Positions 45,001 to 59,304 are shown, numbered from the stretch's first letter. The stretch is 64,000 nucleotides of DNA from Eudromia elegans (GCA_003342815.1 PTEX01000195.1:70200-134199); one strand, 5' to 3'. Notes: generated by a model not told the origin, from the letters alone. Translations and numbers: made by a program.

Positions 45001-48000
45001 TAAATTTAGAGAGCAAGATCTTCTGGCGGAACTTGTCAACGTAGTCCTGCTCCTCCTTCTGAGTGTGGGCAGACAAGATCTCTTTGGTTAGACCAACTGG
45101 CTTTAATTCCTCAGGAACTATAACGAGACTCTGAGCATTCACAGAAGGCAGCTCCATGTGTTCACTTCCAACAGTGGTATCCTCCATTGTAGTCACTTAT
45201 TTAAAGAGGGGGGAAAAACAGAAATTATTCCTGCTTTGTTCTGGCACTCCGGTGTTAGATGCCCCATTACAGAAAACAACCATGTCTAAGCCACTGAGCA
45301 CAACCAGGAACACCCTCTCCATTCAAACACAGTTGCATCAGCACCAACCGAGCAAATTACTTTGTATGGTCAGGGAAAATCCAAACATAATTTTAAGTTA
45401 TGGAAGCATTTCTTCACACTTTCTTAGCTCAATAGTAGTTAGATAATCATGTTTTTATTCTTTTCTATGTTAAAATGAAGAAACAGTTTAAGTATACTTC
45501 AGGGTTTATATTCATGACAGCATATATGAAGTGGAGAAAGCCTTCACACTGTATTTCAGTCTGGCAACATCTTTAAATGTAAAAATCAATGCATCCCACT
45601 TAACCTTTTGCAAGTATGAAGAGTACCTGATTCCAGGTGTGGAACGTGCACTATCGTGCTGCTGTAACTGCACTGGCTGGTGACAGACACCACACTTGGA
45701 ACCTTGTTGGTCAAAGCCAGGTCCACCAGAGGGGTTCCCACCGTGTTTGTGGCTGTCTGCTCTTTCAGAGTCTCTTCCACGTCAGCAGATATTGGAGTCT
45801 GGGAATTAACTGATGAAAGAACAGCAGTATCTACTGTTAAGTGACAAAATTTCTAGAAAAGATTTCATTCAAAGCACTACAAATACTTCTGAATTCATCA
45901 CGTCTGTCTGGTTCAGAAACGACCAATCCTGTGCAGGCTATTAAATAAGAAAGTTCTGTAGAAAAATGAGTAAAACTTCCATACAATGGTAATGTGAACC
46001 CACAGTTCATAAACACGACATAAAACAAGTGAGCAACAGAAAGTTCATTTAGCAATAACAAACAAGAGCTCTTTTGATGTGAATTAAGTTCAAAGACTTG
46101 AGTCATATGACAGCTTATGTTTAATCATGAGACATGGACAAGGGAAGCAGATAGCAATCAAAAATATTTCTGCTGTTAATGCGGTTCAGTGATTAAAAAA
46201 GAGACTGAGCTTGGAACATATGGTATACAAAAAAAATGCTACGCTAACAAAATGTTTCCATTAAAAAACTTCATCTTGCCTTCATATCCCTTGCTTTCAT
46301 CCTGGTTTGGCTGGATTCGCTTGTTGCCTTCTGAAGATGATGATGATGATAATGTATTGGTAGATATACATTTCCTTTTCAAAGCTGGAATACTGCAGCT
46401 CTCTAGATATCTGAAATAAAAGCACACCACAAGCAGCTCTCTCTCCTGTGTTTTTTTTCATTTTGGAGAGAAAGACATCCAAAAAATCCAAAGTGAAAAT
46501 CTAGATGCTGCTAAATAGTATTTTAAATTCACTACAGCAGGTCTGGACATACAGCTGCTTCCAAAGAGTATTTCATATAATACCAATTCAAGTAAAATCA
46601 ATTACCTAAATATCAACAACAAACAAACAGGCACAAGGTTAAAATATCAACATTTGAAAATTGTATCAGCTTTCCATTTTGTTCAGATGTTCATGAAGCA
46701 CATGTCAAGGAGACTAAGTATTATGTCAATCATTACTCTCAAACTGGCCAACGGTGAAATGACCAGTAGACAAACTCAGTAGTTACAATAGCACCTTAGG
46801 CCCCAAATACTTCATTGCTACATAATTCAAGTTAATGTCAATTAAGTAACCAAGCTGCCATGTAATATATGGCTACTTACTGGGCACTTACCTTCAGTGT
46901 TAAATATATTAAGATATTTTAAAGCTTCTTGGATTCTTACCTCAAATACACAGTTGCTGGGAAACATTTTCTTTTTTTTTTTGTTATTGATGCAATTACA
47001 TTTTCTGTTTGAAAGGCATACATACCTCAAATTAAACAGGAGGAATTTAACAGTAAAAACACTCTTTAATTCTTCCAAAATATTAGGGCCACTGAAATGA
47101 TGCTTGCCCAACAGCTGCAGACTCTTTCCACAAAAGGAAAGCACAAAATTCAGGAACCACACAACTTTATATGCTTCACTGCAGCACCAAAAGCTTCGGT
47201 TACCTAATAAACCAAATTAAGTTTCTGAATTTGGATTCTGCTTTGATTTTTAACAATGATTTTTTTCCTTTATACTTCTAAATATGCAGTAGAACAATGC
47301 ATTTTATCTGAATGCAGTTAAGTGTTGTATTATCACGTATGTTTTAATCATTTAACATCTTTGTAGGTGGTATTTAAGATTGCGTATAGTCATATACAAC
47401 TCATGATCAGAAAACACAAAGCTAACATTTTCATTAATGTAGCAAGATTTTTTCGCCTTGTATTCAATTTTCTTGAGAAACACGATAAGGATCCTATTAG
47501 TATCCGTTATACGGGCAACATTCCAAACAATTCCAAATTTATCTCACAACTCAAAACCCAGACAGGGGGTTTTGAATCTCTTCATAGAGATAGTTTATAC
47601 TACCTTATGATACTATCAACGCAATTGATCTGCTGATACAATGGAACATGTGGATTCTTCTTTGAATCACTGTAAAATGCGTTGCTTGGTTCTTCAGTGC
47701 TATCACTTCTCAATGCCTGGAGAAAACAGTGCCTTTTTCCTGGAAAAGACAAAAAATCTCCTCTCAAAAACAGACACCTCTCAAAGAAATCTAAGCACTA
47801 TCTGGTGACACATGTACAGGGATAAATGGCCTGTGGCTACACAGTTGCATTAACTATTATGCAGAATTAATATTCATTATTCTCTTTTTCATTCCAATTC
47901 ATACATTTGTGTGAAAAGGGGAAGGAAAAAAAAAATGTTAGTTGTAAAGATGCAACATCCACCTGGAATAATCTAGTGAATCCAAAGAAAACATCATAGA

Positions 48001-51000
48001 GATTAAATTGTACTTAAGACACTGATGGAAGGTGAATAAAATTAACAAGAAAAAAGAGCTGGGAGATTCAGGCATCAAATCTTTCCTAATTAGATTTATG
48101 CAACCATGTTAGAAAAGCTGCCTCTTTTAAACAAAACTACAACCACTCTTTACCTTGACTTACAAATTGCACACAGTGACCTGCCATTTAACAGAAATTT
48201 ACAGCTTTTTATAGCATAGATATTTTGGTCACAGTAAATTCAATACCAAAACCTGGAGTGAAGTCTAACTTTGATAGAGAATATCAGAGTCCAAAATATT
48301 TTGGTATAGATTCCTCTGGTGTTTGGGGAAGCATCTGTTTTTTCTCTATATGTCTGTGACAGGCACAAACCAGAAACTATCTCCACCAGCACACTATCAA
48401 GTNTATACAATAACTCAATCACTATTTCATTGGTAAGTGGAGCAATGTTTTTCAATCTATGGGCTATGGCTATTTCTGAGATCAATGGTCACAAAAGCAA
48501 ATAAAGCAAGTTTCCACAGTACCCAAATTCACTAAGGANTTTTTTTTAAGTATTTTGATTTACAGAAAAAAGGACAGACAACTTTCTCCATACCTAAGTG
48601 AACAGTTAAAAGTTACTCGATCTGCTGCATTCATTTGTCTTGTTTAATATTTTTAAACCACTTGCCAATTCTAAGTTTTGGCTAAGAGAGTAAACAGGTT
48701 CAGTATAATAGCAAGTGCTGAAAGCTACAGCTATTGATCTATGGGAGCTTACATTAACTTCCAATTACCATCACACTACCTCACCTCCGAGTGTTTCTGA
48801 ATTTGCAGCCTGTTCATTTCCGTTCTGTGGCTTGCTCTGTGATGCAATATACAGCTGTTGTCCCAGACTCTTTATTCGGTTGACATCTGCACATACTTGT
48901 TGCAATGTCATCTTGAAATACAGAAAAATGTGAAGTCAGAATAAATGAAAGGAGGTTCTAAGAGACCATTAAGACTTGGGTTACTGTATTCTCCAAATTG
49001 AAAGAGAACAGATTGGCATCCTAGGCCTAGTGTCTACTGGTATCTGTAACGTTAACTAAATTGATCATGATAATTGCATTCATTATATTAATTACGCTAA
49101 AGCTCAAACAGCCTCATCATTTGAATGTTTTTATACCACTGCAAGTCTTGAGAGATCATATAAGCTGAGGACTTACCCAAAGGCTTCACAAGGAAAGGGG
49201 GTAATTGCAACGCCTGCTTTAAGACAGGATTGTTTCTGCTGTCTCCAGTGGGATTCTACAATGCATCTCTAGCCTCCTTTTTAAACCAACAGGAAAAAAC
49301 CAACCTATCAAACAGATACTATGCACCCCCAACATGAATTAATCATTCTTTTCAGTTGTATGGGGCTTCTACTTCTTTCCCTCCAAGTCCAGTCACTCTT
49401 TGAGAGTGTTGACATCTGAGTAATTTACCTTAGTGCATCACTGTAATAATTATTTCCTCATTTTAGTCAGGAAAATTTAGCAGACACAGAAATCCACAAG
49501 CAAAAACAACAAAAAAAAATTGCCTATTTTAAGCAAATTTAGCTTAAATAAGTAGGCATATTTTACCACTTCAGTAAAATTCACAAGTAATATGTATGTG
49601 CACAGTAAGAATTTGTATTTTTAAATTTAATTATATTCAATATAATAATTCAACATATAATTCAACATAATTCAATATATAAATTCAACTATATTTTTTC
49701 TATGATGAAGGAAATACCACATTTACAGACTTACTGGTTCTTGTATCTCCTCTGCACAGTTCCCAGTGGAGTCACTTGAAGATGCTATGTTGATGTAGTG
49801 TTCATAAGAGCCATTGCTACCAAGGCTTCCATAACCACTAGAAACATGGCTATGAACTGGCTGTAAGAGGCGGGAAAAGAATAAAAAATAATTCTTCTAG
49901 AGATTAAAAAGAAGGAAAGCAGAGTGACATACTTGCAATACAGAGAGTTTTAAACAACTGAAGAAAATGTAATGAGAAGCTAGTATTATTTTGGGCTTCA
50001 TCATTCTAGGGAAACGTTCTCAGGGATGCCGATTTATCCTTCAAGATAAAGACTTGGAAAATATGTCCAGGTCATTTTTTTAATCAGGTGGGCTAGCCAG
50101 AATCTTATTTCTAATGCTGGCACACGAGCTCATATCTGATTATAACTGAATGTAATTATCCTTCCATTCTCCCATAATTTTTCTTCAGACTTTTTACAAA
50201 AGATTTGTTAGATAGTAGTTTGCTATCAAGCCTCACTTTCCTTGGCCTCTCACTCAGAAAGCCAACCAGTATTTGGAAAACCTTTCATCTTCTTTACCTC
50301 AAGGAGAAGCTTGTAAATTTGTCCTTGCAATTCCTGTATCTCTTTCTCAACACTGCCTGTTTCTTTACTTCTTGCAGCAAAAACATCTTCATTCAAAGGG
50401 CTTCTACAGAAAGTCAAGAAAATTTCATTATTTTTTCCCAATTTAATGAAGACAAAGTGACTATAAACACAACAAAATAAGATCAACTCTTCCGCTTTAA
50501 AATGCACATTGATATTTTAATAAAATGAATAAATTAGGAGTGCTTCTAGCAGAAGTGATTGAGCTCCCATTTCTTAATAATAGAATTCTCTTTTGAAGAT
50601 AAGGATTTAGAACACGGCTACTACTACTTTCCCCCCAAAAAAAAAAAAAAAGGAATCAAGCCGTTTGATTCCATTTACCAGCCACAATAAGGCCACAATA
50701 CAAATGGTTTTCGGTCTCCAATTATGTTCTCTACTGGAATTTGGTTCCATGAATCAATGCAAACGGAAGACGTGTTCTGCAGAAAACACCACTAGGGGGT
50801 GGTAGGACTGTGATGCAGGAGCAGTGCCTCATGTGAAGGCCCAGAGTTGAGGGAAGCCAGTGTACCAGCATAGCGGCATCAAAAAGGTTGACAAACACCT
50901 ACCCCTCTCTCTGCTTCCCTTGCAAGGCAAATTCAAAGCCCAGAAAATCTTGAATGAAAGATCTTTTTTTCAAATCAAAATACATCCCAGAGGACATTTC

Positions 51001-54000
51001 ATATAAGAGACACCAGATAAGAGGGAGGTATCGGGCAGTCATCTTTCCAGATCTTGGGAACTGAAGAGAACTGAACTCTCTGTATTTTGGTTTAGATGTT
51101 TGCTCGAACATTTACTCTGTGTGCATACACATGCTTAAATAAAGAATAATAATAATAATAAAAAAAAAAAAATTGACTTACACTCGGACTTTGTGTCGGC
51201 CAATAATGAACACTACTTTCCTGCTCCATGGGTTCACAAAACTAGACCAGCTGGTATCCAGTACGACATAATCTCCATTTTGAGTACAAAATCTAATAGG
51301 TGAATGTTCAAAAGGGGGCTGGCCAGCAAACTTCAGGACTGAACAAACAAACAAACAAACAAACAAACCCCAAGAACAACAGGAAAAAAAAACCACAGAA
51401 ACAAGGTTTAATTAATATTGTGTCACAGTAGGGGAATCACAAATGCTAATGAGTAGGGTTGTTTAAAATGCTCATTTAGAATTTGCTTTGATCCCAAACT
51501 CATTATTTTAGTTTGTTTTTGTCTAGGCTGCAGATCAGTCATGTGCCAAGCAACATAACGGAAAAATGTTAAAACCAGTTGAAGTTGGTGGCAAGCCATC
51601 AGTACTTACTTTTCTGATGAACAGCAATCATCAAAGGACGATCTTCTGGGTGCAGATACATCAGTATAGATGTTCCAATTAAATCTTGAGGTAAGTAACC
51701 CAATAGAGGCACTGCTCTGAAAAAACAAGGACATTATCATTGATCATAGTATCATCTTGAGCATCCTTAACTCTTTGCTTTGCAATGAAGTTCACAGATA
51801 TGAGCTACGATGTCATGATCTAAGGCCACAGAAAATTTCCAAACTCATTCATCAGTGCAGTGTAAACATACAAATACTGATGACAACAAACATTTCTAAG
51901 CTTAGAGATTTAAAAGATTTTTCATAATCACCAGCAGTTTTGTGAAGTAATGAAATCATGAAGAAAGAATCACAGGTAAAATGTCAATAAGAAATCTGAT
52001 GTGGTTGGTGCCAAGTGTGCTGGAAGAAAACTACTGCATTTCTTCAGGAGACAGCTTTAGTCTGACCAAATTAATTTGATGGGGTTCAGTGTTGTTGTTT
52101 TCTCTGCACTGACANCCCCCAAAGCTTTGTATTATGTTTCTCTCTACTATCCTGACTATCACAGGTCCCTATTACTTTGTATATTAAAACCTGACTGTAG
52201 TTCAGTTTCATTTCATACTTTTTGTTAACAAGAGAGATCCTCTCCTTGGAATTCTAAATATTTTTTCAATGAACAGATCAACAAAAAGAATTATTGAAAA
52301 ATAGTAACGAATAACTCGATTAAATTTGCTAGTGCAAATTGCATAGTTCATCTGTTCTACTTGGGTCTTCAGTGGTAGCATCACAGAACTTTTTACTACC
52401 TCTCCACACATAGCTCATAACACCTAAACCTCACCTGTCATCTATCTCCAGAAAAACACATCCTGGGGTATGAGTGGTGGTGAAGATTCTTTTTTCCATA
52501 GGAATTCGAGGAGCTAGTCAAAAAAAGATATAATTACTGAAACATAAAATATGCATTGTTAAGACACAAAATCCAGCTGTTACTTTTGCTCATGATACTC
52601 TGTTACAGGCTCCTAAGTGTCTGAATTTTTTACTGCTTTCTGACTACTAGCACAAAGAAACATTACAAACTACCAGGTGATAGAGATTTTTCCTACTTAG
52701 TGCATCCTCCACCTCCCCAGAGCAAACTGTGGAAAGCGGTCAAATACTGGGACCCAGGAAAGAAGGCCCATCTATACTACACACATGTGTGTGCACACAC
52801 ACAAACCTGAACTTACATGGGGAAGACCAACTGAGCAAAATTCTTGCCAGAGCTGCTATCTTTCCTATACTGGGCTTTTTTCTTATTGGCTTGTTTCTTA
52901 TTGGACATTCCTGACTTGCCTTCATATCCAGAGTGAATTTTCTCAGCCAAAGCTAAACAGCAGGACTCTGCATCCATGTGGGCAGAAGTGAACACGTGTA
53001 CCAAGTATGGGGTAATTCGGAAGGGATAACAATGTGTTTCTTGTTCTTGATCTTTACCAGTCCTAAGGAAGAGTAAAAAGGATTAATGCATCAGCATCAA
53101 GACTCCAATGTCAGAAGCCCAGTGCAGAGAAGATACNCAAAGAAATTATGCAGAACACATAGAATCTAATGTATCAAAAAGAATCTTCTGAGGCCCTAAG
53201 TAAAAACCAAACAGGTGTTCTGCCTCCAACATTCATACAGAAAGGCTGTTCTAGAATGTCATAAACTTACTTGATCTATTACTATTCTTAAAGTAATTAT
53301 TTTTCTGTCTGCTGTTTACTCTGTTCCACATCTAGGTAAGAACTCTGCCTCTCTGGTTTTGTTTCACTGACCTAAATAATCAAAACTTTTCCACCCTCAG
53401 TTCAGAAAGAGTTGTCATGCTTTGATTTTCCAGTTCCCATATGGGTTTGTCTTCCCGGAACATGGATGAAAACTAATGGCACACAGCACTCTGGATGAGA
53501 TCTTAACCATGGCTTTGTAAATGACCGCATCAAAGTTTCCCTGTTTCTCTACTGCAAGCGCTTTTTCAGCTGCTGTGGTTTAGGACTTCAGCATCTTACT
53601 CAGACAGATTTGAGATAACTTTTTGAACTTTTTATTTCCTATTCTACACTTGGTTTAATAAAATGTTTCTAAACAGAGGCTAGCATCATAGTAACTACTT
53701 TTCACAGTTCTTCTCTTTGGGAGAAAAAAAAAAAAAAAAAAGGAATTTTGACATTCTAAAAAGTGGCTAAACCCCACACAAATCCTAGGCACATCCAGTA
53801 TGCGCTTGTGGGGGAAAAAAAAAAAAATATATATACACACACACATATATATTCATGAAGCCCACATAACCGAAAGTATCTGTCAGACAAAGGAAGGAGA
53901 GAGAATGTATGAAAATCTGAAGAAATCAAAACATTCTCCCTCCAATCTCAAATTTTAGGAGGAGGCACAGCACTTTTTGACAAGATGATTTCTCCCTCTG

Positions 54001-57000
54001 TGGTACTGAACGGAGTGGAGAGGTTCAAAAGAAACATGTATGAACAGTTTTCCTTTTGTCCTCGGGCAAGTTTAACCACCACTACTGGTAAGGCACATGC
54101 CCTCCTCCGTAAGACGGACGGGTCCTATCTTCTCCTGGATGCCCTTATTAAACACAGAAAGCCAATTCTGTAATGGGGTTTCATTTGCTCGTATTGGCCG
54201 GTCCTAACAACGCAGTGCTGCTTCTGCTCAATCCTGTTGCCCGTGCCCAGAGCTCAGAAGCATAAGACTACAGTAGCATACTTGCCTGATCCTGCAGAAA
54301 AAGGATTTCACCTGNGCATATTCATACAGAGAAGCTAATAAAAAGAATATACATTGAAATTATCAGTTATTATCCTAAGGAAAAAGAAAAATCAAAACAA
54401 GAACACCCACATACCTATAAGAAGGACTTGCTCAGAAAGCTTGAAGAATGTAGTTTTTAAAATACTTAAGTGTCACTATCGGGACAATATGAGCTACTGA
54501 ACTAGCTGTTCAACAGTCTGCTCCCACTCCTAACATTTCTCTCTATTCCCCTGCCAATTTACTCTTGGAGAAATGACTGACTTAGAACTAAATTCAGAGG
54601 AAACATGGTATCAAAAATGCCCAGTGCATCACCACAGAAAAGGAAAGGCCAAAATTCTTTGCTTTATGGGCCATATACCAAAAGCTGAGCCATGGCTCAT
54701 GGCAAAAGGATAACAGCAGCTTCACAGGGGTATCATTGCTGTACTGGGTAGGCAGAGGACCTGCTCCCAAAGTTCTGTGACACCTGGTATGTTAGCACCA
54801 GCAGCCTCCGATGGCCCACAACATTTTGAAGCAGCAAATTTTGACCTTCTAGCCCTGATGCTGTAACAGTACCACTGTTAGAGGAACAAAGAACGGAGTT
54901 TTGGAATGGCAACTGTACTTGAATTGCTCATAAGTACATATGGCTCAAAAGCCACCCCTTATTCAAATACAAAATATCAATGGAATGGATTTTTTTTTTT
55001 TTCAGATAGACATGAAGCCTCATCATCAGTATTTTTACTCAAGGTTCATCTTTTATATAAGCTAGCCTTCAAGCTCAATTTTCTGCTTTCTGCCCGCTGC
55101 CTTTTGGCTAAGTTTACATAAGGCTGACAAGCAGACTGTAGATTATACAGTGCAACTGTAAGAGCTAGGTTAAATCAATTTATCCTGACAATTATCTCCT
55201 TCCTTAAAAAAAACCCTTACACCCTTTCTATTTGGAAAGAGTAAGGTGGTTTGTATAAAAATGAAGAACCTGCCTTTTTTATCCCCTGTTACAGTTAAGC
55301 TGCTAGGTGAGCCTAGGCTTAGCTACTCAAGTTTTCAACTGAAAAAAAGGGACAAGTATGACCTGTACATATACTGCCAGCATATGCATTTCAAATGAAT
55401 GATCATTCTATCCTCCTTTGCCAAAGACAGAAATATACCTAAAGTAACTATGATCATTGCCAAGTCCCACCTGTTTGACTTTCCATGTTCCAAAGCGGCA
55501 AGTGGGACTGTTCGGTGTGCATGTAGAACACCCTAACATCCTGAGGGACAAGCAGCTCTACAAACCGGGAAGAATCCAGTATTTTTTTCTTACACTTTAG
55601 AATGGATGCTGCCTGATCAGAAATATGGACTATTTGCCCAGAAAGCAAGGAAAACACAGCCACAAAGGTATCCTGGAAAACAAACATTGTTAAAGGCAAA
55701 TCTCTACTAAAACATAGCAGAGATATTGAAAAGGTCAAAGAAAGAAACAGCAGTTCAGAAATGTTCTTAAGTTTGCGTCTCATTAAAACTGTGTCTGAAA
55801 ATTGGCAATTAAAATCTGCAGTGCTGCAGCGTGGAGACTCCTGACCTACAAATGCTATAAAGACCACAATGTCACACATTAAACTGAAGCAGATGCTAAA
55901 GATGCATGCCTCTTTCAGAATAACTGATTATAACTCCACAAAGATTTCTCCCCAGATTTCAGAAAAACTCACAATTCCCCAGGCAAAAACACTATGAGAA
56001 CTTCTCAAATAGAAGTATTTGCAGGATTCCTGATTTAGTATCTGACACTACTTAAAGCACTACTTAAATGTTCTTTCTTTCAAACAGAGCCAGAAATCAT
56101 AATGCATACTGCAATAAACAAATAAATAAAATTCAGGAGTGCAAACAGAAACTAAGGCCAAGACCCTTGCAGCTATAGGTTTGAACAGCTTTGAAAACAC
56201 GCTACNAAGCTGATCTCAGGAGATTACTATGCTGCAGAAGAACTCTAAGATGCTGAGAGGTAATGGTTGCTTTTGACAGAAAAAAAAAAATTATTTCTTC
56301 ACTTACTCCTGTTGAGTATCGTGACCCAGATATGCCCCTGATTTACTTTTATTAACAGAAAGATCTGTTTGTTTACAACTTAAAAGTTTTCAAATTTCAG
56401 AATACTCTATTTGCTCAAAGAGATGCAAGGCAATTAGATACGCAGGAGACAACAAGTAGTGAACTCCTTGACTAAATTTCTTACAGCGTTTTTTGTAGTG
56501 TGCTCAGATGCAACTGCCACCAGTTTGTCTATGCTGTATGTGATCACGCTGGGCTGAAACATTCTTCGGTCATTTGCAGCTTGAAAAAAGTCACTGTTCG
56601 CTAATTAGAAAAAAAACCCAAACAAATAAGAGAAAAGCAAAACAAACACAATAAAGTCAGCACAAAGACAATTTTGAACGTAGTCCTTAATACTTTTATG
56701 ATGACAAACACTGATTATACCCCTGGAGTGATCTACTTATGTTACAGGACAGAATACAATGACAAAAGAACAATTAAGCTACTTCATAGTCTGTATGGAA
56801 AAACACAGCATAAGACATGCGCTATCCAACAAGTTTGGGATCTGTGACAGCGATGCATTTCTTTCAACGTACACAAAAAGTGTATACTAGGGACTCGACT
56901 GAAAAAAAAATCAGTAGCATGGTATTTGAATAGAAANGATTATGTAATGTTAAATATATGTACATATATTCAAAACCTCATTGTTTTACAGGATAGCTTC

Positions 57001-58590
57001 AATGTTTCCCTTTGTTTTAAGGTTATTTATTTCCAGACATACCTATTCGAGACTGTACATGTCTGTACAGTTTCTACATCCCATATTTTTATCTTCACAT
57101 ACCTTGGACATGTCGGACACACTGCAAGGCATAGTTGAGAGCGCTGATAGTACTGGACTTGCTGGAANGCCTTTTTCCTTCAGGCAAACATCTTTTCATT
57201 TCTTGGATCATCATCACTACCATATCTCTGTGCAACCGGCTTCTACTTGTATGTTTGCTGTACAAAAACAAATAAGTTGAACTTTACCGGAGACTCGTGG
57301 TAAAGGAATTATTTCTCTGATGTGTTATTAAAATTACTCACTGAACTATCCCTTTAATGGGCTTGGCCTCCAGTTCACAAAATCCCTGGAAAATCTCAAT
57401 GCTTACTCATTATATTTTGCCTGCTATATTTTTTTTCTTGCACCCTTCTCACTTCTGTGTTGTTAAATCTCTCTTCCTCTACCTTCTTCCTTTCCAACTC
57501 CAACACGATACTGAATGGCAAAGACACATGATAACGAATGTGCTTGCTGAGATGCCGTAAAATTTAAACCTAGCCACACTGAACCTCTTGGTCCCAGTTT
57601 ATGAATGAATGACTAAAATTCCAAGGTTCACCTCAGCAACACTAGCAACTAAAAGCAGGCTGATTTTTGATCCAGACCTTGCTGGTATTAGAACCACAGA
57701 GATTCTGATTATGTAAGTCCTTCTAGCTTTGAGGTCAGCATCTGATGAAAAGCACTTCATGGGAATGTGAAGTGTTCAAAACACAGCTGATGCATAGACT
57801 TCATCCCTCCCATAATTTAGGAGCCTTCATTATACTTGTAACAGAGACCTTTGCAAACAGCTGCAATACTAATTAATGCTAATTAATGAGCAAGATTTCC
57901 CTCTTTATTTTTGCTTATCCCACTGACTAAAACCTAAGTAGCAAATATCCCCAAAATGCTGATCAATTCCAACAGTATAGATGAGATTTTAAAGTGCTGC
58001 ACTGAATTTCTAAGTATTCTGGAAAAACAGTATTATTAAAATTATTTCTGCTGTACTGCTGTTAAATACAGTCTTCAAACTAAGTATACTTAGAAGCTAT
58101 CAGAGGGTCAATGATGCATCTGGATCAGCCAATCTAAGAACTAGACAGCTTGAAAAGAATTATACAGCATCAATCTAACCAAGACCCGAGATCATGACAA
58201 ATACTACACTTTGGGACTCAGGTAAGCTCTCTGGGTCTCCTGCAAGCGCAAGGAGCCCTTTGGATGGCAGGCACCACAGGTCCCTGTGGAACAGTGGTGG
58301 AGTTACCTGTCACCTTGACTTTGCCTCCCAAAATGCCCAGTTGAGCTGCTGTTCGGCTCCTGGTTGCAGAAGTCAGTTCCGCTGCATTTTCGTCCGTTAA
58401 ACTGCTTCCTCCCACAGCTTGTTCCCACAGAGGCATGGCAGTGGGTCTTTGCATCCTCCTGATGCCCATCCTGCTGCTCTCCTACCTTAGCACGGCCAAA
58501 AGCCTCCTTCTGCTCATTCCCTATTGCAGCAGCTGCCAACCAGCTCTCAGCAAGCTCCAAGCGGCTGCCCTGAAGCTCGTTCAGGTTCAT
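39010..58590 (-). CDS. PER3: period circadian regulator 3
   Basis: There are 21 coding exons: 58307-58590, 57103-57257, 56485-56600, 55471-55672, 54286-54334, 52920-53062, 52435-52513, 51610-51716, 51182-51338, 50298-50403, 49735-49860, 48785-48911, 47604-47739, 46280-46410, 45627-45809, 44947-45195, 43700-44424, 42418-42592, 41656-41833, 40819-40969 and 39010-39111. Phases match throughout and sum to 1226 residues (human about 1200). PAS-A lies at about 150-300 and PAS-B at about 310-440, including [29 protein letters not shown] (473 on) resembles the PER2 beta-TrCP degron. [12 protein letters not shown] (684-695) is the FASP-type CK1 phosphocluster. [15 protein letters not shown] is a probable nuclear signal, and VLKEDLKKL (1143-1193) marks the CRY-binding domain. 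PER3 is a clock repressor acting with PER1/2 and CRY. Three introns use GC donors. Single N calls fall in two codons (about 57167 and 54315). The PER3 rather than PER1/2 call rests on close match to human PER3 and on synteny. Confidence 0.96.
42418..42592 (-). other. PER3: PER3 exon equivalent to the human VNTR region, repeat absent
   Basis: Residues 1026-1083 ([18 protein letters not shown] onward, with GSAASGSGS) align with the human stretch just after the primate 54-base coding VNTR (GSAASGSSDSS). The human repeat units (ALSTGSPP-type) have no counterpart here. The exon is in frame and flanked by normal GT-AG sites. Confidence 0.75.
44425..44523 (-). promoter_or_regulatory. PER3: extended polypyrimidine tract before the largest PER3 exon
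   Basis: On the plus strand 44475-44523 is almost all purine (AAAAAGAAAAAAAGAGGAGG then GA/GACA repeats). In PER3 sense orientation it is a long CU-rich tract starting about 50 bases upstream of the acceptor of the 725-nt exon at 44424, with TTCCATTTTAG at the junction. It could strengthen or regulate use of that exon. Confidence 0.5.
50787..50804 (+). promoter_or_regulatory. weak CTCF-like motif in PER3 intron
   Basis: CCACTAGGGGGTGGTA matches the CCAC-AGGGGG half of the CTCF consensus, with two differences after the G run. It lies between the coding exons at 50298 and 51182. Confidence 0.25.
51126..51173. repeat. (AAT)n and A tract
   Basis: AATAATAATAATAATA followed by an A run, beginning about 9 bases downstream of the PAS-B exon donor (51182) in the PER3 sense strand. 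Confidence 0.9.
51343..51368. repeat. (AAAC)n microsatellite
   Basis: Six or so AAAC units next to the acceptor of the PER3 exon at 51338. In sense orientation they form the GTTT-rich tract preceding the AG. Confidence 0.9.
53808..53853. repeat. A tract with (TA)n/(CA)n microsatellite
   Basis: A run of A followed by TATATATACACACACACATA in a PER3 intron. Confidence 0.9.
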
Positions 58591-59120
58591 CTCTGGTCAC
58601 TGAAACTTGACAGTACAAGGGACACTGAAAACCGCAGCCCGGCTCAGCAACAGGTTCAGGTCCTTCCGCATAGGGAGAGGATCGCATGAGTCTTCTAGAG
58701 GAAAAACAAAAAGCTGCCACTTGGAGAACACAAAGGTACCTAACCGATAAGTATGCTCACCCACCCCTCGTGAAAATGCCTTTTATTATCTGGTTCCTTC
58801 GCATTTCCAGTATCGGTTGCTCCCTCTCACGACCTCTCCCTGCTCGCGGTAACTTGACCGCTTTGTCCTGCGGAGGGTGCGCAGGAAAAGGCGGCAGCGA
58901 GGCGGGGGCATCAGGGCACTCTCAGGCCACTCCCGAGGGGGAAAAGCTGCGCCGAGCAGAGCGGAGCCGCTCCGCGTCGCTTCCCCCACTCCCCCGCCGC
59001 GGGCCCTACCTGCTCCGTCCGATGCGGGCCGGACCGGGCCAAGCTCGCCAGACAGCACCGCGACGCTCAACCGGCCGCCCGCAAGCCGCGCCAGAATTCC
59101 CGCCCCCGCCAGACCGCGCG

Positions 59121-59128
59121 TTACGTAA
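59121..59128. promoter_or_regulatory. PER3: D-box TTACGTAA
   Basis: A perfect palindromic match to the PAR-bZIP/NFIL3 (DBP, TEF, HLF, E4BP4) site, about 110 bases upstream of the predicted PER3 exon 1 donor. D-boxes are established elements of Per promoters. Confidence 0.75.
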
Positions 59129-59169
59129 GCAGCGCCGCACGCGGCCGCTCCGCTCCCACACGCCACAGC

Positions 59170-59175
59170 CACGTG
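59170..59175. promoter_or_regulatory. PER3: E-box CACGTG (proximal)
   Basis: Canonical CLOCK:BMAL1 E-box in the PER3 island, 42 bases upstream (in PER3 orientation) of the D-box. Confidence 0.75.
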
Positions 59176-59225
59176 AGGAGTCCGGCCGGGCCGGAGGAAG
59201 GAGGCGCTTCGGTCATCGGAGCCGC

Positions 59226-59231
59226 TTTATT
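59226..59231 (-). terminator. VAMP3: candidate VAMP3 poly(A) signal inside the PER3 island
   Basis: TTTATT on the plus strand gives AATAAA on the minus strand. It is the only canonical hexamer I see on the minus strand between the VAMP3 stop at 59806 and here. It sits between the two PER3 E-boxes. Confidence 0.35.
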
Positions 59232-59304
59232 GGAGGCGGCGGCGGCACCACCCCACCCGTCACGCGCCGCCACACGCGGCCCCGGCGCGCGCCAGAGCCG
59301 CCGC

